DNA of 5,128 nucleotides from Actinomycetes bacterium (GCA_021793715.1 JAJYSF010000107.1:1-5128), one strand, 5' to 3'. Positions 1-4,965 are shown, numbered from the stretch's first letter. The notes: a model not told the origin generated them from the letters alone. Numbers and translations are program-made.

Positions 1-36
1 GGTGCCGCCAGGCGTTCCGGGCTCGTTCGCGGTCAT
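1..36 (-). CDS. possible N-terminus of an unidentified gene, cut by the left edge
   Basis: Reading leftward from an ATG at 36-34 gives 12 open codons to the window edge (MTANEPGTPGGT). Nine of the eleven codons after the start end in G or C, as in neighbouring genes. A CATCCT hexamer at 43-48 ends six bases before the ATG; it fits the TANNNT position seen before the other genes here, but with C in place of the first T. There is no Shine-Dalgarno motif. The Gly/Pro/Thr-rich start resembles the disordered N-termini of many actinobacterial proteins and gives no hint of function. It lies 52 bases downstream of the glycosyltransferase stop on the same strand. It could equally be non-coding DNA. 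Confidence 0.3.
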   Translation of the reverse strand, partial: MTANEPGTPGGT

Positions 37-67
37 GGCACGAGGATGGCACAGACCCCCGACATTC

Positions 68-92
68 GTGACCGGTCACCGGCCCCGGTCAC
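68..92 (-). terminator. inverted repeat over the glycosyltransferase stop, possible terminator
   Basis: GTGACCGG (68-75) and CCGGTCAC (85-92) are a perfect 8-bp inverted repeat with a 9-base loop. The left arm also begins a 12-bp palindrome, GTGACCGGTCAC (68-79). On the minus strand the glycosyltransferase TGA (91-89) lies inside the first arm. No T-tract follows (CGAATGTCG comes next), so this would be a U-poor hairpin, which is common in high-GC actinobacteria but hard to prove by eye. Confidence 0.35.
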
Positions 93-1345
93 TCCGCGAG
101 CCGCTCGAGCACGCGCACGCCTTCTGCGAGACCGTCTTCCGCACGGATCCTGTCTCCCACCTCGATCGCCCGACGTGCGTAGTTCGGAGCGCCGACGAGT
201 TGCGCGAGCCGGTCGGCGAAGTCGCGGGCCAGACGCTTGGGTGGCACGGGTGATGGCCCCGCGCCGAGCGCATGCACCCGGGATCCCCAGAACGGCTGAT
301 CGCCGAGGAAGGGGACGACGAGGCTCGGCTTCCCAGCGCGGAGCCCCGCGGCCGTGGAGCCCGCGCCGCCGTGATGCACCACGGCTGAGCAGCGAGGGAA
401 CAGGACCTCGTGCGGCGCACCCTCGATCATCAGCACGTCGTCGCTCGGTGCGTCGCCGGGCGCGATCCCGCCCCAGCCAGTGGCGACGATGCCGCGCAGT
501 CCGGTGCGCGCGAACGCCTCGAGAACGGCGTCGCGACGCTGTTCCGCGCCCTTTCCGAACCCCATGGATCCGAAACCGACGTAGACGGGAGCATCCCCCG
601 CATCGAGGAAGTGCTGCACGTCCTCGGAGAGATGGCTGTCGGGCGCGTCGAGGAACCAGTATCCGGTGACGTGCGCCGTGGGCGGATAGTCCGCTGGCAC
701 GGGGACGACGTGACGGCTGTAGGGGTAGAGAACGTGAACGGCGGTGCCGTCGGGGTTCACCAGCGGATTCGTGAAGCGTCCGAAGTCGCCGGCGAGCCCG
801 AGTTGGCGGCGGAAGTCTCTGATCATGCCCGCGTACATGACCGACGACGCCCGCCCGACGGCATAGGTCGCGCGGTTTCCGCGACGCCCGAAGGACGCGC
901 CGCCGAAGAACGGCGCCGGGAACTCGCCCGTCGGCGTATAGAACGGCAGCGGGAGCGACAGCACACCGGGAATTCCAAGCATCTCCGCCAGATGCGGACC
1001 CCCGAGGCACTTCGGGTGATACACGATGATGTCGGGCGATCCCGCCTCGGCGGCACGCCGGGTCTCGTCAAGGTGTTGACGCATCGCGTCGCGCATGATT
1101 CGCAGGCTTCGCGACGCGTCGCGCACCCCCGACATCTCGGGGAGGAGTTCCTGCACGGCGCGCAGCATGGCGGATCCGGCCGCGACGACGTCGATTCTCC
1201 CGGATCCGGCCTCCGGCACGAGATCGCTCATCCCGCGTGGAATCGCGAGCGTCACGTCGTGCCCGGATCGGGACAGCGCGCCCGCGAGAGCAGCGTACGG
1301 CTGGATGTCACCGCGAGTACCGAAGGTCATGATCAGCGCGCGCAT
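89..1345 (-). CDS. UGT/MGT-type glycosyltransferase (GT1 fold, sterol-glucosyltransferase-like)
   Basis: This 418-residue protein has the GT-B architecture of nucleotide-sugar glycosyltransferases (COG1819, YjiC-like). The N-terminal acceptor domain opens with the family signature GTRGDIQPY (residues 9-17). The C-terminal donor domain, from about residue 250, starts with PVYVGFGSMGF (253-263) and carries HHGGAGST (324-331), the diphosphate-binding loop, followed by PFLGDQPFWG (345-354), whose Asp-Gln normally contacts the sugar of the UDP donor. Length and motifs are complete, with no signal peptide or membrane segment, so it should be a cytosolic enzyme transferring a sugar from a UDP- or dTDP-activated donor to a small lipophilic acceptor. 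The acceptor cannot be read from sequence; sterol-like lipids, macrolides and phenolics are all used by relatives. No biosynthetic cluster is nearby, which suggests lipid modification or detoxification. ATG 1345 is the first residue before the GTRGD motif, and a TACGCT hexamer ends six bases upstream, so the transcript is probably leaderless. Confidence 0.9.
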   Translation of the reverse strand: MRALIMTFGTRGDIQPYAALAGALSRSGHDVTLAIPRGMSDLVPEAGSGRIDVVAAGSAMLRAVQELLPEMSGVRDASRSLRIMRDAMRQHLDETRRAAEAGSPDIIVYHPKCLGGPHLAEMLGIPGVLSLPLPFYTPTGEFPAPFFGGASFGRRGNRATYAVGRASSVMYAGMIRDFRRQLGLAGDFGRFTNPLVNPDGTAVHVLYPYSRHVVPVPADYPPTAHVTGYWFLDAPDSHLSEDVQHFLDAGDAPVYVGFGSMGFGKGAEQRRDAVLEAFARTGLRGIVATGWGGIAPGDAPSDDVLMIEGAPHEVLFPRCSAVVHHGGAGSTAAGLRAGKPSLVVPFLGDQPFWGSRVHALGAGPSPVPPKRLARDFADRLAQLVGAPNYARRAIEVGDRIRAEDGLAEGVRVLERLAE

Positions 1346-1351
1346 GAGGCG

Positions 1352-1357
1352 AGCGTA
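1352..1357 (-). promoter_or_regulatory. putative -10 box (TACGCT) of a leaderless glycosyltransferase transcript
   Basis: On the minus strand TACGCT is followed by six bases (CGCCTC) and then the ATG at 1345-1343. With the usual 6-8 base gap from -10 box to transcription start, RNA would begin at or next to the start codon. No Shine-Dalgarno motif lies between, and no convincing -35 hexamer is visible. The same hexamer at the same spacing precedes the acyltransferase gene at 4953. Confidence 0.6.
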
Positions 1358-1425
1358 CGCCGATCATCCCCGGGACGTCGCGGTCTCTTGACCCCGCGGC
1401 CCCTCCCTGTCGCGACTGCGGCGCC

Positions 1426-1815
1426 TCACACGCGCGCGTCGCGGATCCAGCGGAGCCCCGACTCCAGCAACCGGCGGTCGGCCGTGAGCAGCGTGCAGCG
1501 ATTGTCGTACGCCTGCGCGGCAAGGAGTCGGTCGAACGGGTCGTGCCGCGCGAGGCCAGGAAGATCCTGCATCGCCGCGGCCTGGCGCGAGTTCAGTGGC
1601 ATCTCCGACAGCCCCATCTCGCCGAACACCTCGGGAAAACGGTCGCCGCCTGGACGTGGGAGCTTCCCCAGCGCCGACTTGATCGTGATCTCAGCGACCG
1701 AGACCGCCGAATAGAAGCTCGGTCCGTTGTTCGCGATGCGCTCGCGTGCCTCCGTGCCCAGGCGGCGATCGTCGAGATACATCCACAACAGGGCACTGGT
1801 GTCGAGGAGGTTCAC
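1426..1815 (-). CDS. vapC: VapC-type PIN-domain toxin ribonuclease
   Basis: The 129-residue product is a complete PIN-domain protein. The acidic Mg2+-binding positions expected of the fold are visible: Asp5 in LLDTSALLW, Glu42 in SAVSVAEITIK, Asp92/Asp95 in HDPFDRLLAAQA, and Asp113 in LLTADRRLL. The HDPFDR and LLTAD motifs match the Sll0205-like branch of type II toxins. Known members cut specific RNAs and stop growth when their antitoxin is lost. The start is GTG 1815-1813; it overlaps the antitoxin TGA as GTGA, and the PIN domain begins two codons later. A GTG or ATG further upstream would only add residues read out of frame through the antitoxin gene. The overlap implies translational coupling, so toxin synthesis follows antitoxin synthesis. 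Length is normal and every catalytic residue is present, so it is likely active. The RNA target is unknown. Confidence 0.92.
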   Translation of the reverse strand: MNLLDTSALLWMYLDDRRLGTEARERIANNGPSFYSAVSVAEITIKSALGKLPRPGGDRFPEVFGEMGLSEMPLNSRQAAAMQDLPGLARHDPFDRLLAAQAYDNRCTLLTADRRLLESGLRWIRDARV

Positions 1816-2084
1816 AGACCCTGGTCCTGCTCGTTGTCCACGCCGAAGAGCTCCCACACCTCGTCGTCCGCGGCGTCGAACGCCTCCTGATCGAACTCGA
1901 ACTCGTCTTTGCCGAGTCCGAAGATGACCTTCCTGGGCCGGTGCACGACGAGGTCGACGACGGGCGTTCCCGCACGCGCGATCGTCACGGTCTCGCCCTG
2001 GAGCACGCGCTCGACGAGCGCCGAGAGCTGAGACTTTGCCTCGTGCATGTTGACCTGCGTGGTCGCTCCCGTTGCCGTCGCCAT
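1812..2084 (-). CDS. Phd/YefM-family antitoxin
   Basis: This 90-residue protein is the partner of the PIN toxin. Residues 10-49, with QVNMHEAKSQLSALVERV and GETVTIARAGTPVVDLV, are a textbook Phd/YefM N-terminal domain, which dimerises and binds DNA. The remainder is a linker containing IFGLGKDEF and a strongly acidic tail (about residues 60-87), the part that in this family wraps around the PIN toxin and blocks its active site. Phd/YefM antitoxins normally repress their own operon, with the toxin as co-repressor, and are degraded faster than the toxin. The start at ATG 2084 is preceded by TAGACT seven bases upstream. Met13 is a possible later start but would cut into the conserved domain. An inverted repeat over the promoter is a likely operator. 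The stop overlaps the toxin GTG. Confidence 0.92.
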   Translation of the reverse strand: MATATGATTQVNMHEAKSQLSALVERVLQGETVTIARAGTPVVDLVVHRPRKVIFGLGKDEFEFDQEAFDAADDEVWELFGVDNEQDQGL

Positions 2085-2089
2085 GCGCC

Positions 2090-2107
2090 CTAGTCTAGCT
2101 TGGCTAG
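2090..2107. promoter_or_regulatory. likely autoregulatory operator: CTAG-rich inverted repeats
   Basis: CTAGC (2095-2099) and GCTAG (2103-2107) form a perfect 5-bp inverted repeat with a 3-base centre. A second pairing, CCTAG (2089-2093) with CTAGG (2104-2108), brackets it. Three CTAG tetranucleotides fall at 2090, 2095 and 2104; a by-eye scan found no others in the window. The site covers the putative -10 box of the toxin-antitoxin operon, where a Phd/YefM dimer would be expected to bind and repress. Binding is inferred, not shown. Confidence 0.5.
2092..2097 (-). promoter_or_regulatory. putative -10 box (TAGACT) of the toxin-antitoxin operon
   Basis: On the minus strand TAGACT is followed by seven bases (AGGGCGC) and the antitoxin ATG at 2084-2082, so transcription would start at or within a base or so of the start codon. 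AGGG in the gap is too close to the ATG to be a normal ribosome binding site. No clear -35 hexamer is seen at 16-18 bases. Confidence 0.6.
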
Positions 2108-2111
2108 GTTG

Positions 2112-2507
2112 TCACCGCCAGGGCGCGGCGCGGTCAGCCTCCGTCAGCGGCCGCAGCTCGGCTGGCGGCGGCCACGGCAGCTCGATCAGCTCATACGGAA
2201 CATCGATCGCGCCGAAGTCGTCGGTCTTCACGACGACTCGTCCCGGGGATCCGTCGATGTCGGGGCGGAACTCGGTCAGCCGCACGCGAATCGGCTGCCC
2301 GCTGCGTACCAGGATCCACGGCTCGGCCATCCACGCGAGGCTCGCATTCTCGAGCGTGTCCTCGGCGACGTCCCAGTCGACCGCATCCGTCATGGGCTGC
2401 GCGAACAGCGACATCGCCTGCCAGTCGTCGCCAACGGGGCGGATCCACCCCACGAGCTCACGGTCGGAGGCGCGGCGGTGCGGGATCCAGTCGTCGGCGA
2501 TCGTCAT
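2112..2507 (-). CDS. conserved-looking actinobacterial protein of unknown function, Trp-rich
   Basis: The product has 131 residues, is acidic and soluble-looking, and has no signal peptide, membrane helix or enzymatic motif I recognise. It contains eight tryptophans (7, 21, 29, 45, 59, 64, 112, 130). Recognisable segments are ELVGWIRPVGDDWQAMSLF (17-35), a VDWDVAEDTLENASLAWMAE stretch (43-62), IRVRLTEFRPD (73-83), VVVKTDDFGAID (91-102), and a C-terminal ELPWPPPAELRPL (109-121). The pattern resembles small hypothetical proteins I associate with Microbacteriaceae, built mostly of beta strands in the second half, but I know no function. It ends 27 bases before the antitoxin start on the same strand; the antitoxin has its own promoter signal, so read-through is possible but not required. 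ATG 2507 is preceded by TACGGT six bases upstream, supporting this start. Confidence 0.82.
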   Translation of the reverse strand: MTIADDWIPHRRASDRELVGWIRPVGDDWQAMSLFAQPMTDAVDWDVAEDTLENASLAWMAEPWILVRSGQPIRVRLTEFRPDIDGSPGRVVVKTDDFGAIDVPYELIELPWPPPAELRPLTEADRAAPWR

Positions 2508-2513
2508 GGCGCC

Positions 2514-2519
2514 ACCGTA
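2514..2519 (-). promoter_or_regulatory. putative -10 box (TACGGT) of the unknown protein gene
   Basis: TACGGT on the minus strand ends six bases (GGCGCC) before ATG 2507, the same arrangement as at three other starts in this window. Upstream, TTGCGT (minus strand, 2536-2541) lies 16 bases away and is a plausible -35 element matching the TTG of the consensus. No Shine-Dalgarno motif intervenes, so a leaderless mRNA is likely. Confidence 0.6.
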
Positions 2520-2619
2520 CGCGAGACGTCGGTCAACGCAACAGCCTCGCGGCGGAGTATGACAGCGATCTCGCGTTATGTACCGCGAACGGAATGGAGG
2601 CCCGTTCCCCTTCGTTCGA

Positions 2620-2625
2620 TAGGCT
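2620..2625 (+). promoter_or_regulatory. putative -10 box (TAGGCT) of the MFS transporter gene
   Basis: TAGGCT ends three bases before ATG 2629 and exactly six before GTG 2632. The TAG at 2620-2622 is also an in-frame stop, so translation cannot begin further upstream. The purine run GGAGG at 2596-2600 is nearly 30 bases from the start, too far to act as a ribosome binding site. By the spacing seen at other genes here, RNA would begin at the GTG. No -35 hexamer is convincing. Confidence 0.5.
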
Positions 2626-2628
2626 CAG

Positions 2629-4077
2629 ATGGTGAACGACGACGGTGAGAGCTCCCGCAAGCGGCTCACCCGTCGCGCACCTGGGTGGGCGATTGTTGCC
2701 GCGCTCGCCTTCAATGGTCTGAGCTCCGCGTTCATGTACACGCTCGTCGTGCCGCTGCAGGCCGAACTGCCGCACTTGTTGAACGCGTCACGCGAGGACA
2801 CCACGTGGGTCGTCACGATCACGCTCCTCGTCGCCGCCGTCGCCACGCCGATCTCCGGACGCCTGGGCGACATGTTCGGCAAGCGGCGTGTCATCCTCAT
2901 CCTGCTGTGCGCGCTCGTCCTCGGGTCCCTCATCGCGGCTGTGTCGCAGTCAATCATCGGCATCATCATCGGCCGCGGCCTGCAAGGGATTACCACCGGC
3001 GTGATCCCGCTCGGCATCGCCGTCATGCGCGATGTCCTCCCTCCCGCTCGCCTCAGCACGGCGATCGCCTTCATGAGCGCCACGATGGGCGTGGGAGGCG
3101 CGGTTGGCCTACCCGTGTCCGCGTTCGTCGCCGAGAACTACGACTGGCACATGCTGTTCTGGATGTCACTCGCGCTCGGCGTCATCGGCTTCGTGGCGAT
3201 CTGGATCGTCGTGCCGCCCGACACGATCCTGTATCCGGGCCGCATCGACGTCGTCGGCGCCGTCGGCCTCGCGATCGGCCTCTCCGGGCTCCTGCTCTAC
3301 GTCTCGCGCGGGGCCGACTGGGGATGGGCGTCTCCGATCGCGCTCAGCTCCGTGGCCGTGGGCGTGATCGCCCTGCTCGTATGGGGCTGGTATCAGCTGC
3401 GCGTCGACGAACCGCTCGTCGATCTGCGCGTCGCCGCTCGCCCCGCCGTGCTCATCACCAACCTCGCGGCGATCGGCATGGGGTTCGCACTGTTCGGATC
3501 CAACATCTCGTTCCCGCAGCTCCTCGAGCTGCCCGCCGACACCGGGGTGGGCTTCGGACTTACGCTGATGGAGGCGGCGCTGTGCATCATGCCGTCGGGC
3601 CTGATCATGATGAGCCTCGCTCCGCTGTCCGGCCGCCTGGAGCGCCTGCTCGGGCCACGCGCGCTGTTCACGCTCGGCACCATCGCAATCGTCGTCGCCT
3701 ACGGCTTCGTGCTGCTCTGGTCGACCGAGGTCTGGCACATCGTCATCGCGAACTGCCTCATCGGCGTCGGCATCGCCTTCTCGTTCGCAGCGATGCCGAT
3801 CATCATCATGCGATCCGTGCCCGCCAACGAGACGGGCGTCTCGAACGGGCTCAACGCGCTCTTCCGCTCGGTCGGCACCTCGAGCGCCGCCGCTGTGATG
3901 GGCGGCGTGCTCGCCGCCATGAGCGTTCCGCGCAATGGCGTCGGCGTCCCCACCGCTGCCGCATTCGCGACCTGCTTCTGGATCGCCATCGCCGCCGCGC
4001 TCGTCGCACTGGTGCTGACCCTCGTCATCCCGCGCGCACGCGCCGATGAGGAATACACCTCGATGCCGCGCCGCTGA
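2629..4077 (+). CDS. MFS transporter, DHA2 (14-helix) drug:H+ antiporter type
   Basis: The product has 482 residues and about 14 hydrophobic helices (approximately 18-41, 59-77, 87-106, 110-132, 143-168, 173-196, 207-225, 236-257, 274-292, 309-331, 345-364, 370-393, 412-430, 443-468), the layout of DHA2 antiporters. Motif A, SGRLGDMFGKRRV (76-88), lies between helices 2 and 3; RGLQG (116-120) fits motif B in helix 4; and MGVGGAVGLPVSAFVAE (153-169) is the antiporter motif C, with its proline in the shifted LP form. A degenerate second motif A, SGRLERLLG (334-342), starts the C-terminal half. Such proteins use the proton gradient to export drugs, dyes or metabolites across the cytoplasmic membrane; the substrate is not readable. 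The first 17 residues are a charged cytosolic tail. No regulator gene adjoins it, and it is transcribed divergently from the 131-residue gene. Start: ATG 2629 is annotated, but GTG 2632 (481 residues) fits the promoter spacing better; an in-frame TAG at 2620 excludes longer forms. Confidence 0.93.
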   Translation: MVNDDGESSRKRLTRRAPGWAIVAALAFNGLSSAFMYTLVVPLQAELPHLLNASREDTTWVVTITLLVAAVATPISGRLGDMFGKRRVILILLCALVLGSLIAAVSQSIIGIIIGRGLQGITTGVIPLGIAVMRDVLPPARLSTAIAFMSATMGVGGAVGLPVSAFVAENYDWHMLFWMSLALGVIGFVAIWIVVPPDTILYPGRIDVVGAVGLAIGLSGLLLYVSRGADWGWASPIALSSVAVGVIALLVWGWYQLRVDEPLVDLRVAARPAVLITNLAAIGMGFALFGSNISFPQLLELPADTGVGFGLTLMEAALCIMPSGLIMMSLAPLSGRLERLLGPRALFTLGTIAIVVAYGFVLLWSTEVWHIVIANCLIGVGIAFSFAAMPIIIMRSVPANETGVSNGLNALFRSVGTSSAAAVMGGVLAAMSVPRNGVGVPTAAAFATCFWIAIAAALVALVLTLVIPRARADEEYTSMPRR

Positions 4078-4092
4078 GCGCATCCCCGCTAC

Positions 4093-4149
4093 TGGGTCGC
4101 CACACATTGCAGGATTTCGGCGCGTCAACCTGCAATCTCTGGCGACCCA
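4093..4149. repeat. 57-bp palindromic element, copy 1 (well preserved)
   Basis: The unit reads as nested arms: TGGGTCGCCA (4093-4102) pairs with TGGCGACCCA (4140-4149), and TTGCAGG (4107-4113) pairs with CCTGCAA (4129-4135), around a 15-base loop (4114-4128). The 4-base spacers CACA and TCTC do not pair with each other. Both 10-base and 7-base arms are perfect. It lies in the tail-to-tail gap between transporter and acyltransferase, so it could act as a bidirectional terminator or mRNA 3' end protector. The shape (short, palindromic, intergenic, present twice) is like REP-type elements, but genome-wide recurrence cannot be judged here. Confidence 0.75.
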
Positions 4150-4180
4150 CCGTCTGGCCCCTGAATGGGTCGCCAGAGAT
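4135..4180. repeat. 15-bp perfect inverted repeat joining the two palindromic elements
   Basis: ATCTCTGGCGACCCA (4135-4149), the right arm of copy 1, is exactly complementary to TGGGTCGCCAGAGAT (4166-4180), the left arm of copy 2. The loop is 16 bases (4150-4165). This is the strongest single stem in the window and competes with the stem inside copy 1. A smaller stem, GTCGCCA-GAGA-TGGCGAC (4169-4186), has a GNRA-type tetraloop on the plus strand. No T-run follows on either strand. A role as two-way terminator for the converging genes is plausible. Confidence 0.7.
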
Positions 4181-4222
4181 GGCGACGAAAACGCGTGCGG
4201 GAGCGCAAAGTGTGGCGAGTCA
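4166..4222. repeat. 57-bp palindromic element, copy 2 (decayed)
   Basis: This copy starts with the same TGGGTCGCCA box (4166-4175) and ends exactly 57 bases later with TGGCGAGTCA (4213-4222), which matches the expected TGGCGACCCA at eight of ten positions. The inner arm is degraded: TGGCGAC (4180-4186) where copy 1 has TTGCAGG, and AGCGCAA (4202-4208) where copy 1 has CCTGCAA. Its spacer GAGA is the proper complement of the TCTC in copy 1, so each copy keeps parts that the other has lost. Confidence 0.55.
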
Positions 4223-4272
4223 CATCGGAGCGGCATCTCGCGGTGCGGCCCGTCGCCTTGCGGCGCTGAGCG

Positions 4273-4953
4273 TTACGCCGTGACGAACATGTAGCCGCGG
4301 TCGGCCTCGAAGCCGCCGATCTTGAGCCCGCGGTTCGTGAGCACCGCCATCTCGCGTCGCAACTTCATGCGCCACGAATGGGCCTCGGCGGGATCCTCGC
4401 GACGCATCTGCTCGACATCGCGCGGAATGGAGAGCGTCTCGACGACGTCGCCGTTCTGCGGATGCTTCGCGATGTCGGCGAGCGCCCACTTGACGTCGAG
4501 GCGGTCGCTCTCGTCGCCCGCGTCACCGCCGCCGAAGATTCCGTACTGGTTCACGGCGTAGCCCGTGACCTTCGCGCCCAGCACCGTGAGGAAGAAGTGG
4601 GCGTTGCGGGCGATGAGCGGATCGAATGTCCACGTCACGTTGCCGACGCCGCGTGAGAGCGCCCACTGACGCTGGTGCTCCTTAAGTTCGCGGCCCCAGC
4701 CGCGGCCACGGAACTCCGGCAGCAGCGCAGTGATGTGCGAGTGCATCGATCGGCTCGAGGGCTCGCCGAAGAACGCCACCGAGGCGCCGACCATGCGGCC
4801 CTCGTCGAAGAACCCGACGGCGTAGTTGCCCGACTGCTGCAGAGCGCGCAGCGTGCCGGCGTCCACAACCCGCTCGGGTCCACGGATCGCGTCGAGCACC
4901 CCCTGCGCCTCGAGAATCAGTTCGACAGTGTCCAGCTCACGAATCTCGCGCAT
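4273..4953 (-). CDS. GNAT acyltransferase, COG3375 type (possible amino-acid N-acyl/succinyltransferase)
   Basis: This 226-residue protein fits the COG3375 group of GNAT enzymes from end to end. It starts MREIRELDTVE, has HSHITALLPEFRGRGWGREL (71-90) with the acyl-CoA-binding R-x-x-G-x-G (82-87), then the group hallmark NVTWTFDPLIARNAHF (105-120), LGA (125-127), YG (137-138), DRLDVKW (150-156), and a C-terminal extension with SIPRDVEQM (175-183), DP..A..WR (187-195) and GGF (213-215). In other bacteria, members next to N-succinylamino-acid racemase and desuccinylase genes transfer succinyl-CoA to D-amino acids; that is family knowledge and the substrate here is inference. It is cytosolic. The start at ATG 4953 follows TACGCT by six bases and matches the family N-terminus; GTG 5001 would add 16 residues with no conserved look. 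The minus-strand gene ending at 5087 lies 133 bases upstream. The 3' end faces the transporter across the palindromic elements. Confidence 0.9.
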   Translation of the reverse strand: MREIRELDTVELILEAQGVLDAIRGPERVVDAGTLRALQQSGNYAVGFFDEGRMVGASVAFFGEPSSRSMHSHITALLPEFRGRGWGRELKEHQRQWALSRGVGNVTWTFDPLIARNAHFFLTVLGAKVTGYAVNQYGIFGGGDAGDESDRLDVKWALADIAKHPQNGDVVETLSIPRDVEQMRREDPAEAHSWRMKLRREMAVLTNRGLKIGGFEADRGYMFVTA

Positions 4954-4959
4954 ACCCCC

Positions 4960-4965
4960 AGCGTA
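4960..4965 (-). promoter_or_regulatory. putative -10 box (TACGCT) of the acyltransferase gene
   Basis: TACGCT on the minus strand ends six bases (GGGGGT) before ATG 4953, identical in hexamer and spacing to the glycosyltransferase promoter. The G-run is directly against the ATG, too close for a Shine-Dalgarno interaction. This placement is the main argument for starting the protein here rather than at GTG 5001. No clear -35 box is seen. Confidence 0.6.

Noticed and set aside
33..1010. Long minus-strand open frame of 325 codons
   Set aside because: It overlaps the glycosyltransferase in another frame, is extremely arginine-rich and has no motifs; it is a typical high-GC shadow frame.
1379..1398. 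Hairpin downstream of the toxin gene (GGTC-TCTT-GACC extended by CGC/GCG)
   Set aside because: The stem is only 4 bp plus 3 bp across a 2-base bulge and has no T-run; too weak to call a terminator in GC-rich DNA.
410..1714. Plus-strand open frame of 434 codons across the glycosyltransferase and part of the toxin gene
   Set aside because: It is antisense to two genes with full family motifs, and its translation is low-complexity Arg/Ala/Gly without recognisable domains.
1816..1857. Longer toxin start adding 14 residues upstream of GTG 1815
   Set aside because: The added residues lie inside the antitoxin gene in a different frame, and the PIN domain begins directly at GTG 1815, which has the classic GTGA overlap with the antitoxin stop.
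2685..4049. Plus-strand open frame of 454 codons inside the transporter gene
   Set aside because: It is out of frame with the transporter, dominated by Arg and His, with no hydrophobic helices or motifs; the overlapping frame is a clear 14-helix transporter.
4093..4222. CRISPR array or riboswitch explanation of the repeats
   Set aside because: There are only two units, they are palindromic rather than repeat-spacer, copy 2 is decayed, and they lie at the 3' ends of converging genes, not upstream of a coding region.
3166..4236. Minus-strand open frame of 356 codons antisense to the transporter
   Set aside because: It is an Asp/Glu/His/Arg-rich antisense translation of membrane-helix codons and runs into the palindromic repeats; no domain is visible.
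4254..4265. CGCC-GCAA-GGCG hairpin just after the acyltransferase stop
   Set aside because: Four base pairs with a GNRA loop is too short to support a terminator call, and the much stronger palindromic elements follow downstream.
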